Shown: positions 1 to 8,540 of the stretch, piece after piece
Position numbering within the stretch: position 1 is the stretch's first letter
Layout: the number at the start of each line of letters is the position of its first letter
Assembly: GCF_031127805.1 (NCBI RefSeq)
Contig: NZ_JARXHW010000006.1
Span: forward strand, 83,429-147,428
Length of the DNA: 64,000 nucleotides
Direction: 5' to 3'
Origin: Thalassobacterium maritimum
GTDB lineage: Bacteria; Verrucomicrobiota; Verrucomicrobiia; Opitutales; Coraliomargaritaceae
The notes under the pieces: generated by a model
The model's database searches: none
What the model was told of the DNA's origin: nothing
Seen by the model: the letters and a program-made list of their open reading frames with translations, nothing else
Program-made: the position numbers and the translations under genes

Positions 1-1575
1 CGGCGTGCTAAAATATTGCTCAAAAGGTGGATCCATCTGGGCCACAGGCAAGTGCTCAAAGATGCCACCACCGTTGTTATTAATCAATACTACGGTTAAA
101 CTGCCCCGCAGCTGACTGGATGCTAACAGTCCATTGCTATCGTGCAAAAAAGCCAAATCACCCGTCAATAAAAAGGCAGGTCGTCCCCCGTGAGCCACCC
201 CCAAAGCGGTGCTCAAAGTCCCGTCGATTCCATTCGCACCTCGATTGCAAAAGACCGCACAAGCGCGACTACCAGCCGACCAAAAATACTCGGCGTAACG
301 CACACTCATACTGCTCGCCAAGAAGACACTGCTACCAACTGGCAAATGTCGAGACAGTAACCAAGCGACTTTACCTTCAAACAATGTATCAAGATTTTCC
401 ATACACTCATCAATCGCTTGCGACTGGCGAGCTTCCAGCGTCGTCCATTTGGATGCCCAGTCGGAGTCCACACGTTGATGTTGCAAATGCTCCGCAAGAC
501 TAAGCACATCGCCATATAGTGGAGTTGCGACACGATGCAAAGGGTCGGTGTTGATCGGAGAGGCACTCAGTAAAAATGAGACCGCATTTAACTGCCCCAA
601 CCAAGCGCGTAAGACCTTGCTAGTCGGCAAAGATCCGATCTGTAAGATCGCGGTCGGTTGCAGCGAAGCTTGCTCGCCAGATTCACGCAAAAATGTATCA
701 TAGCGGGTAATCACCCTCCTATCTTCGCTAGCATAATTTCGGAGTGGATTCAGCACATCCGCCAGGACCGGCCACCCAAGCTTCTTAGAGATCATTGAAA
801 CTGCATTCGCAAAAGCCTCATCGCCACAGCGCGGATTTTCAGTGCCCACGATAATCAGTCCTCGACTGTGACTGCTAAGGCGCTCCAAAGCCACCAGATC
901 CAGACCACCCGCTTGCAACACCGCCTCGCACGGACGGGTCGACACAGTCGCCGCCTCCTCCAGCACTGCCGCCTCCACGACAGGCTGTGATGCGTCCAAG
1001 CTCGGCGGCAAGGGATCACGGAATGGGAAATTCAAATGCACAGGCCCCGCATTCGCACTCAAAGACAAGTGCACCGCATGCACCAAGCTTTGCCGCAAAT
1101 AGGCCAGCATCTCAGGCGAGCACTCGGGTAAAGCCAATTCTTTAAATTGCCGCACACTGTCGCCATAGAGCTTGAGCTGATCGATCGTTTGGCCCGAACT
1201 GCAATCACGCAACTCTGCTGGACGGTCCGCAGTCATAATGATCAGCGGCGTGCCACTCATCGAGGCCTCCAACACAGCCGGCCAATAATTCACCGCGGCC
1301 GAGCCCGAAGTGCACACTAGTGCGACCGGTCGCCGAGTCCGCTTGGCCAAGCCTAAGGCATAAAACGCAGCCGATCGCTCATCCAAAATCGAGAGTGCCT
1401 CCACCCGCGCATTGCGCGCCGCGGCAATCGTCAGCGGCGTCGAACGCGATCCCGGCGAGGTCACCACCGTATTCACGCCCAAACGAGCCAAAACCTCCAT
1501 AGTCAATGCCCCCCAAGCGGAATTCACATTGGAGCGAGCGATGGCATCAAAAGGTTCAGTTACAGACAGCGACAT
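1..1575 (-). CDS. menD: MenD, SEPHCHC synthase (partial, 3' end outside window)
   Basis: The frame stays open from an ATG at 1575 to the left edge (525 codons), so only the last few dozen residues are missing against the usual ~550-600. MenD is a thiamine-diphosphate enzyme that joins isochorismate and 2-oxoglutarate in menaquinone synthesis, in the cytoplasm. Visible marks are SPGSRSTPL at residues 40-48, DERSAAF with the ThDP-activating Glu at about 66, CTSGSAAVNYWPAVLEA, and the ThDP/Mg motif TGDLAFLHDSNG followed by VVLINNNGGGIFEHLP near the cut end. The start is supported because an in-frame TGA lies about 30 bases upstream with no other ATG between. Other ThDP enzymes are less likely because the SPGSRS and NNNGGGIF blocks are typical of MenD. 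Neighbouring men genes may lie to the left of the window. Confidence 0.93.
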   Translation of the reverse strand, partial: MSLSVTEPFDAIARSNVNSAWGALTMEVLARLGVNTVVTSPGSRSTPLTIAAARNARVEALSILDERSAAFYALGLAKRTRRPVALVCTSGSAAVNYWPAVLEASMSGTPLIIMTADRPAELRDCSSGQTIDQLKLYGDSVRQFKELALPECSPEMLAYLRQSLVHAVHLSLSANAGPVHLNFPFRDPLPPSLDASQPVVEAAVLEEAATVSTRPCEAVLQAGGLDLVALERLSSHSRGLIIVGTENPRCGDEAFANAVSMISKKLGWPVLADVLNPLRNYASEDRRVITRYDTFLRESGEQASLQPTAILQIGSLPTSKVLRAWLGQLNAVSFLLSASPINTDPLHRVATPLYGDVLSLAEHLQHQRVDSDWASKWTTLEARQSQAIDECMENLDTLFEGKVAWLLSRHLPVGSSVFLASSMSVRYAEYFWSAGSRACAVFCNRGANGIDGTLSTALGVAHGGRPAFLLTGDLAFLHDSNGLLASSQLRGSLTVVLINNNGGGIFEHLPVAQMDPPFEQYFSTP

Positions 1576-1767
1576 TCTATCATTTATTCGAGCTATGATT
1601 CAGATGTCAACGATCTCACAAAGGCTTGCCGACCGAAAACTGAGGGACAAAATATATTCTCTGGCGTGTTGCCATAATAGCCTCACCCCCATAAAATTGC
1701 GCCATCTACTTACAACCTCCCCCCTATCCTATACCACGCCTGGGCTAACTGTCACCACTGAGCAGCT

Positions 1768-3942
1768 ATGAAATCCTCCCCTAGACGCTACCTACTGATT
1801 CCGCTCTGCGCGGCTTGGCTGCTCGCGATGTTCTTTATCTACATAGAATTAAGACATTCGGGACTCCGCACGCTCCGCGACCTATGGAGCATATTGATAC
1901 AAGTTTCGGGCGTCACTTTTCCACTGCTTTTCGTCAGCATCTACCTCTCAAATAAACGCTTACAGAAACGCTTCGACAATCTATCCAGTTCCATCGCTCA
2001 AGCAAAAGAGGAAGAACTGTCTCGAAATCGTAGCATTATTGAAGGCACCGAAGTCGGCACTTGGGACTGGAATTTGAAAACAGGCGAACTCGTACTCAAT
2101 GAACGCTGGGCGGGGATTCTTGGCTACACGCTCGAAGAGCTCAAACCCATCGGTATCAGCACCTGGGAGCGAACCGTCCACCCCGACGACATGCAGTCCG
2201 CCGAAATCATGCGCCACCAGCACCTCCGTGGAGAAAAAAAATACTATGATGCTCAATTTCGCCAACGCCACAAAAACGGCGAATGGCGCTGGATCAACGC
2301 CCGTGGCAAACTGGTCGAATGGACCCCCACGGGCGAACCACTACGCATGAGTGGCACCCACATGGACATCACGGAGCAAAAAGAAGCTGAGCTCGCACTT
2401 AGTGAGTCGAAACGAATGTTGCGCCGCGTGCTCAATACCATTCCAGCCCGTGTTTTTTGGAAAGATACCCACTCCGTGTTTCTAGGCTGTAATCAATTAC
2501 TCGCACAGGATTTAGGCCAAGAAACCCCCTATGACCTCATCGACAAAACCGACTACGATTTCTTTAGCAAAGAAGAGGCTGAGCGCTTTCGACAAGACGA
2601 TCAAGAAGTCATGCGCACGGGGAAGGCTAAAATTGCCTACGAAGAAGCCCTCAAACGTCCTGATGGAGGCTTAATTTGGTTGCTCACTTCAAAAGTTCCC
2701 CTGCGTGATCAGGACGACAAGATCATCGGCGTATTGGGCACTTATGAAGACATTAGCCTGCGCAAACAAACAGAGTTCGAACTCATCCAAGCCAAAGAAG
2801 CCGCCGAAGCTGCCAGCAAGGCGAAAAGCGAATTCCTCGCGGTCATGAGCCATGAAATGCGCACCCCGCTCAACCCGATATTGGGTTTCGCCGACATTTT
2901 ACTAGAGAGCTGCACGGAAGAGCCCGAAGTCAGCTATATTAACACCATCATCAGCTCTGGCCAACGTCAGCTCGCCCTCATCGACGACATTTTGCACTAC
3001 ATGCGCATCATCAGCGAACGTGTCGAGCCCAACAATCAGCAGTTTAACTTAGTCAAATTTTGCCAAAGCCTAATCGAAGAACTCCAACCGAGCGCAGGCG
3101 AGCTCACACTCCACTTTCAGAATGGCAAACTCGGCGCCCCAGTCCCCGTCGACCTATGCGTCGAGACCGATCAGCACATGTTGCGGCGCATCTTGGAAAA
3201 CCTGCTCAATAATTCGATCAAATACACCCACAGCGGCAGCGTTAACCTGCAACTGTCAATGAAAGCCAGCCCCAGCCCACGCTTTCAATTCACCGTGCAA
3301 GACACCGGCATCGGAATCGAAGCATCCCAACAAAAACAACTCTTTGATCCCTTTAGCCAAGTCGACGCATCCTACACCCGCAAGCACGAAGGCATTGGCC
3401 TCGGCTTAGCCATTTGTCAAAAGCTCACCCATCTATTAGACGGAAAAATCGGACTCCAAAGCACACTCGGGCAAGGCTCCACTTTTACAGTAGATCTGCC
3501 CCTCCAAGTTGTCACTGAAAGCCCAGCAAGTATCACCACAGACAGGCCAACGCCCCGCAAAGAAAAATTCGCACGCCCCTACAAAATACTCATTGTCGAT
3601 GACAAGCCCGACAATATCCTGATAGCCAAGGCACTCGTCGAATCCCACCAAGGTCAGGCCCACACAGCCAACAACGGTAAAGAAGCGATCGCCAGCTGCC
3701 AAAAAGAGACATTTGACCTAATTTTAATGGACTTATCGATGCCGCTCATGAACGGCATTCAAGCCAGTAACTGGATACGCAGCCACTCCAGCGAGAATCA
3801 GCATACCCCGATTATCGCCATGACTGCAAACGTCGACAAAGAAGCTCAAAACGCCTGCCACGAAGCCGGCATGGCCGCCTTCATCAGCAAGCCCATCCAA
3901 TCCCAAGACTTCTTCCAAACGCTCAACGCCCTACTCAAGTAG
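1768..3942 (+). CDS. Hybrid sensor histidine kinase (2 TM, 2 PAS, HisKA, HATPase, REC)
   Basis: This 724-aa protein has two predicted membrane helices (about residues 8-28 and 40-62) with almost no periplasmic loop, so sensing is probably by the cytoplasmic PAS domains. PAS 1 (about 85-205, GTEVGTWDWNLKTGE) is followed by a PAC-like WRWINARG segment; PAS 2 covers about 215-335. HisKA contains SHEMRTPL with the phospho-acceptor His362. HATPase has the N box near Asn481-482, DTGIGI, and GIGLGLAICQKL. The C-terminal receiver starts near residue 605 (KILIVDDKPDN), with phospho-acceptor Asp655 and the conserved Lys in ISKPI. No separate response regulator gene is adjacent, so output may go through an unlinked phosphotransfer protein. 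The signal is unknown. The 192 bases between it and menD are the divergent promoter region. Confidence 0.92.
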   Translation: MKSSPRRYLLIPLCAAWLLAMFFIYIELRHSGLRTLRDLWSILIQVSGVTFPLLFVSIYLSNKRLQKRFDNLSSSIAQAKEEELSRNRSIIEGTEVGTWDWNLKTGELVLNERWAGILGYTLEELKPIGISTWERTVHPDDMQSAEIMRHQHLRGEKKYYDAQFRQRHKNGEWRWINARGKLVEWTPTGEPLRMSGTHMDITEQKEAELALSESKRMLRRVLNTIPARVFWKDTHSVFLGCNQLLAQDLGQETPYDLIDKTDYDFFSKEEAERFRQDDQEVMRTGKAKIAYEEALKRPDGGLIWLLTSKVPLRDQDDKIIGVLGTYEDISLRKQTEFELIQAKEAAEAASKAKSEFLAVMSHEMRTPLNPILGFADILLESCTEEPEVSYINTIISSGQRQLALIDDILHYMRIISERVEPNNQQFNLVKFCQSLIEELQPSAGELTLHFQNGKLGAPVPVDLCVETDQHMLRRILENLLNNSIKYTHSGSVNLQLSMKASPSPRFQFTVQDTGIGIEASQQKQLFDPFSQVDASYTRKHEGIGLGLAICQKLTHLLDGKIGLQSTLGQGSTFTVDLPLQVVTESPASITTDRPTPRKEKFARPYKILIVDDKPDNILIAKALVESHQGQAHTANNGKEAIASCQKETFDLILMDLSMPLMNGIQASNWIRSHSSENQHTPIIAMTANVDKEAQNACHEAGMAAFISKPIQSQDFFQTLNALLK

Positions 3943-4023
3943 CCCCCAGCAAGAGAGCTTATTTTGGCCGCAGAACAATCTTTCATACAGCCGAAGCCAG
4001 CTGCGTGAATAGATGGCACAGGG

Positions 4024-4082
4024 ACGGGGTCTAAAGAGCCCCGCTACTTTTGATTCTGTAGCCGAGTTCTTTAGACTCGGTT
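4024..4082 (+). repeat. 59-bp three-hairpin intergenic repeat, copy 1
   Basis: This copy matches 5728-5786 almost perfectly in the same orientation. It folds as three consecutive short stems: CGGGG/CCCCG (4025-4029 with 4039-4043), GCTAC/GTAGC (4043-4047 with 4058-4062) and CCGAGT/ACTCGG (4062-4067 with 4075-4080). The loops of the first and third stems, TCTAAAGA and TCTTTAGA, are reverse complements of each other. It lies in the 316-base gap between the kinase and the next gene, which otherwise shows nothing recognisable. Function unknown. Confidence 0.85.
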
Positions 4083-4258
4083 ATGGAATGCTAGTGAACG
4101 CCTATTATGCGGCAGAACCGTCGCTTATTAGAACTGAGTAGCTAACAATCATAAAAACTCACCCTAATTCCGCAATTCACTACACTATCAACTGACTTGC
4201 ATTGCTCTCACGACCCAATCCTTTAGACAGTTGACACGACAAAAATCTAACGTTTTAT

Positions 4259-4717
4259 ATGAATGGTATGAAATTCTGTTCTGGTTTATCCCTAGGTTGT
4301 GTTTTAACCGCCTGCCTTGTCGGCTTACTGGGCGCTAAGTGGAATCAACGCCAAATAGAACAGATCGAATCACAATTATTGGAACTGCAGCAACCAAACC
4401 AAAGCTATCAAATATATAGTCATTTAGACCATTCAATCGAGCTAAGAGAGCGTATCTTGGTAACCGAACAATCTTTTATGCAGCAGTTCATACCAGAGGA
4501 TCAACAGAAATGCTATTTGACCTATTTTACCCGTGGTCTGGATTCGAGCGGGGGTGTCGTGGCAGCAAAGAACCGCTGGGATCCCACACTGGAACTAGCG
4601 TATCAACGCGGATTCAAGATGAAGCAGCTCTTTTCAGACGGCTTTCGAGCGGGTCTGTGGAAAAGCCAATCTTTACTAGGGTTCACGCAACAACCCGCAG
4701 CCGAAGCTTCGGAATGA
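4259..4717 (+). CDS. Small membrane-anchored protein of unknown function
   Basis: A 152-aa protein with one hydrophobic segment at about residues 8-26 (CSGLSLGCVLTACLVGLLGA) that could be a membrane anchor or uncleaved signal. A polar, glutamine- and glutamate-rich stretch (about 28-50) follows, then a soluble tail without a family I recognise. An ATG three codons in (4268) is an equally good start. It is followed 47 bases later by a lipoprotein gene on the same strand, and the pair is bracketed by the two copies of the 59-bp repeat. No function can be assigned. Confidence 0.6.
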   Translation: MNGMKFCSGLSLGCVLTACLVGLLGAKWNQRQIEQIESQLLELQQPNQSYQIYSHLDHSIELRERILVTEQSFMQQFIPEDQQKCYLTYFTRGLDSSGGVVAAKNRWDPTLELAYQRGFKMKQLFSDGFRAGLWKSQSLLGFTQQPAAEASE

Positions 4718-4764
4718 TCGTCTGACATTCTGTTTAAATTCTCTTTAAACATCCCCTCCCCAAC

Positions 4765-5574
4765 ATGAAAACATTTCTAATCATATTCTGCACCCTCTAT
4801 TGGGTCGCTTGTTCTCAAGAAAAATCCAAGACCTCACACACAGAAAACGAGGTCGAGCATCACCCGATATTTGTATCCGAAAATCGTCAAATCGAAGCTT
4901 GGATCTACGAAAAAGGCTACGATGCAGACAAGCCATGGAAGTCTCGCTACGTAACTAAACTTCAAGGCCACGGTGAACTGACGCTGAGCGGCTTTGTGGG
5001 GCAGCCCGGCACAGAATATCAGGTTCGAATCATGTCACCGGGACGTGCGCGCTACTCTCTATATTTTAAAGAGAGCGAAACAGAACGTTCCTATAGCCTC
5101 TGGGGGCTCCCTCAAAAGGAAGCCCTGCCTCGAGAGATTCCAATGCAAGATGAGAAAATTGCGATTTTAGAAGGCCGTGTGAACACCAAGGGCGAGCCCG
5201 ATCTGGTCGGGCCCAATACGGAGTATTTTCGATATGCAATCGCCCACGGAGGCATCCCGCAATGGATCGGTGTGGACTACCAAGGTCGTCAAAGCGAACC
5301 GGGCACAAATTGGATCATTGGAGACAAACTATATCTCGACTGCTTTCGACGAGCCAAAGACATTGGCATCGTCAAAATTCCCGATGCATCCTTTCACTCC
5401 AAACGGATCGACGACGACATGGATTGGAAAAATGTCAGCATCGAATTAAAAGCCGGCGACAGCTACTTTTTTAAGACTCATTTCGGAAAATACATGGGAG
5501 TGTTTCGTGTTGTATCGGTTGATTATTTTACCGATGAAAAAATCCAGATCTTCCGCACTCACAAAAGAAACTAG
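4765..5574 (+). CDS. Predicted lipoprotein of unknown function
   Basis: A 269-aa protein with a lipoprotein signal peptide: short basic start, hydrophobic core LIIFCTLYWVAC, and a lipobox ending at Cys16. The mature part is polar, rich in charged and aromatic residues, with predicted beta-strand character, and carries no family motif that I recognise. It should be attached to the outer or inner membrane. Same-strand spacing of 47 bases suggests cotranscription with the gene at 4259-4717. A copy of the 59-bp repeat lies 150 bases after its stop. Confidence 0.7.
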   Translation: MKTFLIIFCTLYWVACSQEKSKTSHTENEVEHHPIFVSENRQIEAWIYEKGYDADKPWKSRYVTKLQGHGELTLSGFVGQPGTEYQVRIMSPGRARYSLYFKESETERSYSLWGLPQKEALPREIPMQDEKIAILEGRVNTKGEPDLVGPNTEYFRYAIAHGGIPQWIGVDYQGRQSEPGTNWIIGDKLYLDCFRRAKDIGIVKIPDASFHSKRIDDDMDWKNVSIELKAGDSYFFKTHFGKYMGVFRVVSVDYFTDEKIQIFRTHKRN

Positions 5575-5727
5575 TGAAGAATTAGTCGGTTCGAAGACAA
5601 GAGCCGCGTCAAGTTTTCATTGGCTGGCCTTTCTAAGGATACTTTATACTTCTGTTGGCCAAGTGCAGGAGCACTCCATAGACGCACTATATTCAGCCCA
5701 CGCATCCGTGTGAGTGCCCGCACTGGA

Positions 5728-5786
5728 ACGGGGTCTAAAGAGCCCCGCTACTTTTGATTCTGTAGCCGAGTTCTTTAGGCTCGGTT
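5728..5786 (+). repeat. 59-bp three-hairpin intergenic repeat, copy 2
   Basis: Same orientation as the copy at 4024-4082. The one clear difference inside the element is A to G in the third stem, giving CCGAGT paired with GCTCGG. This keeps pairing as a G-U wobble in plus-strand RNA but would be an A-C mismatch in minus-strand RNA, so any structured RNA is more likely read rightward. Confidence 0.85.
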
Positions 5787-5832
5787 TTAAGGAATCGACC
5801 GTTCCTCTGTTACGCGGCGTCACTTGCCGACG

Positions 5833-5858
5833 GCCCCGATCTGGAGGATCGAGGATAC
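5833..5858 (+). repeat. GCCCC-hairpin-GAGGATAC repeat, single copy
   Basis: The sequence reads GCCCC, stem GATC, loop TGGAG, stem GATC, then GAGGATAC. The constant flanks and hairpin are shared with arrays at 57056-57168 and 62065-62186, whose stem sequences differ. It lies in the 375-base gap between the genes ending at 5574 and starting at 5950. Apart from this unit and the 59-bp repeat I see nothing in that gap. Confidence 0.7.
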
Positions 5859-5949
5859 CTTACCTGGCGGCTTAACGGACTCGCCGGGAGAGCCGTTTTT
5901 AGCAGCAAAAGCTTTTAACTCGGACTAAGTTTTATCTAAATGTCGCAAC

Positions 5950-7170
5950 ATGAGTGAATATCAAGCCTACTACTTTGCACGCGCGGAACGCCCGCTCTCA
6001 GGCAGCGAGCTTGAAGCCGTCGAGGCGCTGTCCTCTCACATCACGGTGAATGCCCATAGTGCCTTTGTCGATTACCACTATGGGGACTTTAAACACAATC
6101 CGCAGCAAGTCCTCGAAGAGCGGTTTGATGTGCTGGTCTATTATGCAAACTGGGGCGCACAAATCGTCGCGTTTCGTTTCGATCAAGCTGCTGTCGATCT
6201 CGAACGCCTCCAACGCTATGGATTAGATGAAAGCTTGACGGTGTATACGACAGATAAGGATGTCATTTTTTGGGCGGAGTTTAACGATGACTATGGCAAC
6301 GGCGAAGATTACGACCTAGAATATGAAGGTGACGCAATTGTTAAACTTTATAGAGCCGTAATCCAAGGAGATGATCGTCCACTTTTTCTGCTATGGCTGG
6401 CTGCAATGTGCGACAATGGTTACGATGAGGATCGCATGCCCATACCTGCCGGACTCCAGGACCTAAACTCAGAACTCAAGGACTTGGTCGACTTCATTCA
6501 TATCGATCAAGCACAGATCGCAGTGGCGGCCCAACAGAACAACGCCCCCGCAGCGAAACATGTCTCTGCCCGCAAGATTAATTACGCACAGTATTTGGAC
6601 CAACTATCACAGGATCAAAAGACCCATTACCTCAAGCAATTACTCACGGGCGATCCACATATCGTGCGAGCAGACCTGATCAAAGAACTGCATCCACATA
6701 TCCCGAAGCCTAAGACAGCAAGCAAGACGGACTCTGAGCCAGCACTGACTTTCCTTGAATTGGAAAACTTGGCAGAGAAATGGCGTGAATTGAAACGACA
6801 AGAACACGAAGCACAGCGCGTTGCAGAGCGTCGCGCCTATTTCGAAAGGCTGGAAGCCGAAGTCCAAAAACTGTGGCAGAAAGCACGTAAACTGATCGAA
6901 CTCAAACAACCAAAAACTTACGAACAAGCCACGGAAATCCTTTACGCCCTGAAGTGTCTCGCGATTGAAAAAAATGATCTGGCAGCCTACACCACTCGAG
7001 TCGAAAAACTGACCACTGCGTATCCTCGTCTAAGCAGTTTGCGTCCGCGTCTAGAAGCCGCGGGTCTATTGACATTCGACGAAAGTGAAAAAGGTGTTCG
7101 ATTCGGGAACAGTCAAAGCTCCTGGCAAGAAGCCCACCCAGCAGACTGGCTTTTCAACTTCAATTATTAA
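5950..7170 (+). CDS. Conserved protein of unknown function with coiled coil
   Basis: A 406-aa soluble protein without signal peptide or membrane helix. Residues 1-130 form a compact domain (MSEYQAYYFARAERPLS; VDYHYGDF; VLVYYANWGAQIVAFRF) that I recognise as recurring in bacterial hypothetical proteins, without a known function. Residues about 265-330 are a charged, probably coiled-coil segment with EAQRVAERRAYFERLEAE, and the C-terminal third looks helical. Its neighbours give no operon context: repeats lie upstream and a reductase gene starts 93 bases downstream. I do not assign a role. Confidence 0.75.
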   Translation: MSEYQAYYFARAERPLSGSELEAVEALSSHITVNAHSAFVDYHYGDFKHNPQQVLEERFDVLVYYANWGAQIVAFRFDQAAVDLERLQRYGLDESLTVYTTDKDVIFWAEFNDDYGNGEDYDLEYEGDAIVKLYRAVIQGDDRPLFLLWLAAMCDNGYDEDRMPIPAGLQDLNSELKDLVDFIHIDQAQIAVAAQQNNAPAAKHVSARKINYAQYLDQLSQDQKTHYLKQLLTGDPHIVRADLIKELHPHIPKPKTASKTDSEPALTFLELENLAEKWRELKRQEHEAQRVAERRAYFERLEAEVQKLWQKARKLIELKQPKTYEQATEILYALKCLAIEKNDLAAYTTRVEKLTTAYPRLSSLRPRLEAAGLLTFDESEKGVRFGNSQSSWQEAHPADWLFNFNY

Positions 7171-7263
7171 GAAAGCACGAACGCCTCGGCAACGGCGTCC
7201 TTAGCGGTGACACAAATCCCCTGCCTACCTTGCAGAAAGCTCATAGCTCTGTAGGCTGCGGGT

Positions 7264-8271
7264 ATGAGCGAATCCAATAGCTATGAAATCCACTTAAAGT
7301 CCCGTCCTGATGGCATGCCCACGCAAGCGAATTTCGAATGCGTGGCGGTTCCAATACCCGAAGCTGGTGAAGGCGAGTTTCTGGTGAAAAACGAATGGAT
7401 GTCGGTCGATCCCTACATGCGCGGACGCATGAAAGATGCGGATAGCTATGTGCCCCCCTTTGCCCTCGGTGAGGTGATGGAAGGTGGCTGCGTGGGGCGC
7501 ATCCTTCACTCCAATCACAGTGATTTTTCTGAGGGCGACTATGTGCTGAGCAACCAAGGCTGGCGCGACCACTGGGTCGGCAACGGTCAAGGCGTGCTGA
7601 AAGTGGACATCGACCAGGCCCCCGCTAGCAGCTACCTCAGCGTTCTCGGAATGACGGGTATGACCGCCTACGTCGGCCTACTGGAAATCGGCGCGCTCAA
7701 AGCCGGCGAGACTGTGTTCGTCTCCGCAGCATCGGGTGCGGTGGGTTCGATCGTGTGCCAGATCGCTAAAATTAAGGGCTGCCGTGTGATCGCAAGTAGT
7801 GGCTCCAAGTCCAAAATCGAATGGCTGAAGCAGAAAGCGGGCGTGGACGAGGCAATCAACTATCGCGAAGTCGACGATCTATCTGCCAAGCTGAGAGAGC
7901 TCTGCCCCGACGGAATCGATGTCTATTTCGACAATGTAGGTGGCGATCATTTAGAAGCGGCCATTGATCAGATGAACGAGTTTGGTAGGATCGCCTGCTG
8001 CGGCGCAATCTCTGGCTACAATGACACCAATCCAAGCCCAGGCCCTAGCAATCTCTTTAAGATAATCGGCAAGCGCCTACGCGTGCAGGGCTTCATTGTC
8101 CGTGACCACCAAGCACTACAGCCCCAATTTGCAAAAGACATGAGCGAATGGATACAATCCGGCAAAATCACCTGGGAAGAGACCGTAAGCGAAGGCATCG
8201 AAAATGCCCCTCAAGCTTTTATATCGCTCTTCGAAGGTGATAAAATGGGTAAAGCGCTGGTGAAACTGTAG
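7264..8271 (+). CDS. NADP-dependent medium-chain reductase (CurA/leukotriene B4 reductase-like)
   Basis: A 335-aa zinc-independent MDR-superfamily oxidoreductase expected to reduce alpha,beta-unsaturated aldehydes or ketones with NADPH in the cytoplasm. Marks are NEWMSVDPYMRGRM (about 43-56), the substrate-side block LGMTGMTAYVGLLEIG, the nucleotide-binding turn SAASGAVGSIVCQIAK, and FDNVGGDHLEAA with FGRIACCGAISGYN. These match the family of E. coli CurA and mammalian prostaglandin reductase. There are no zinc-ligand cysteines of classical alcohol dehydrogenases. Length is standard. The physiological substrate cannot be told from sequence. Confidence 0.9.
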   Translation: MSESNSYEIHLKSRPDGMPTQANFECVAVPIPEAGEGEFLVKNEWMSVDPYMRGRMKDADSYVPPFALGEVMEGGCVGRILHSNHSDFSEGDYVLSNQGWRDHWVGNGQGVLKVDIDQAPASSYLSVLGMTGMTAYVGLLEIGALKAGETVFVSAASGAVGSIVCQIAKIKGCRVIASSGSKSKIEWLKQKAGVDEAINYREVDDLSAKLRELCPDGIDVYFDNVGGDHLEAAIDQMNEFGRIACCGAISGYNDTNPSPGPSNLFKIIGKRLRVQGFIVRDHQALQPQFAKDMSEWIQSGKITWEETVSEGIENAPQAFISLFEGDKMGKALVKL

Positions 8272-8376
8272 GATGTATCCGTCGTCGCTAATCGAAAATG
8301 CGGAGGCATTTACGGGCAAAGCATTCATCATCAGATATTCTCGGTCAATTTCTGTGGGAGTGATCCAAACGTTCCC

Positions 8377-8508
8377 CTACTCGAATCGAACAGAAATGTT
8401 ACCGCTAGAGATAGTGGTCATGTAACGACGGTAGATAGGAGCCATCGTCAGCTCAATTTGCTCACCGGGGTGCAGCGAATCAAAATTCGTGGTATTCAGT
8501 AGTTGGGC
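8377..8508 (-). pseudogene. Possible remnant of a gene 3' end
   Basis: Read on the minus strand, 43 codons without a start give a protein-like stretch (FDSLHPGEQIELTMAPIYRR, then a tail ending SVRFE) with a TAG stop at 8377-8379. Upstream the frame is closed by TAA and TAG. The composition resembles the C-terminal end of a real protein, but I do not recognise the family. It lies just beyond the 3' end of the sulfatase operon, which suggests a gene lost by deletion. Chance coding is possible. Confidence 0.3.
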
Positions 8509-8540
8509 TTACTAAGTCAATACATTGAGTGAATCTAGCA

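Noticed and set aside
120..566. Open frames on both strands at the left edge
   Set aside because: They lie over the menD frame, which has a complete set of family motifs; the other frames have shadow-like composition.
5507..5713. 68-codon plus-strand frame overlapping the end of the lipoprotein gene
   Set aside because: It overlaps coding sequence in another frame and has no family-like or signal-like features.
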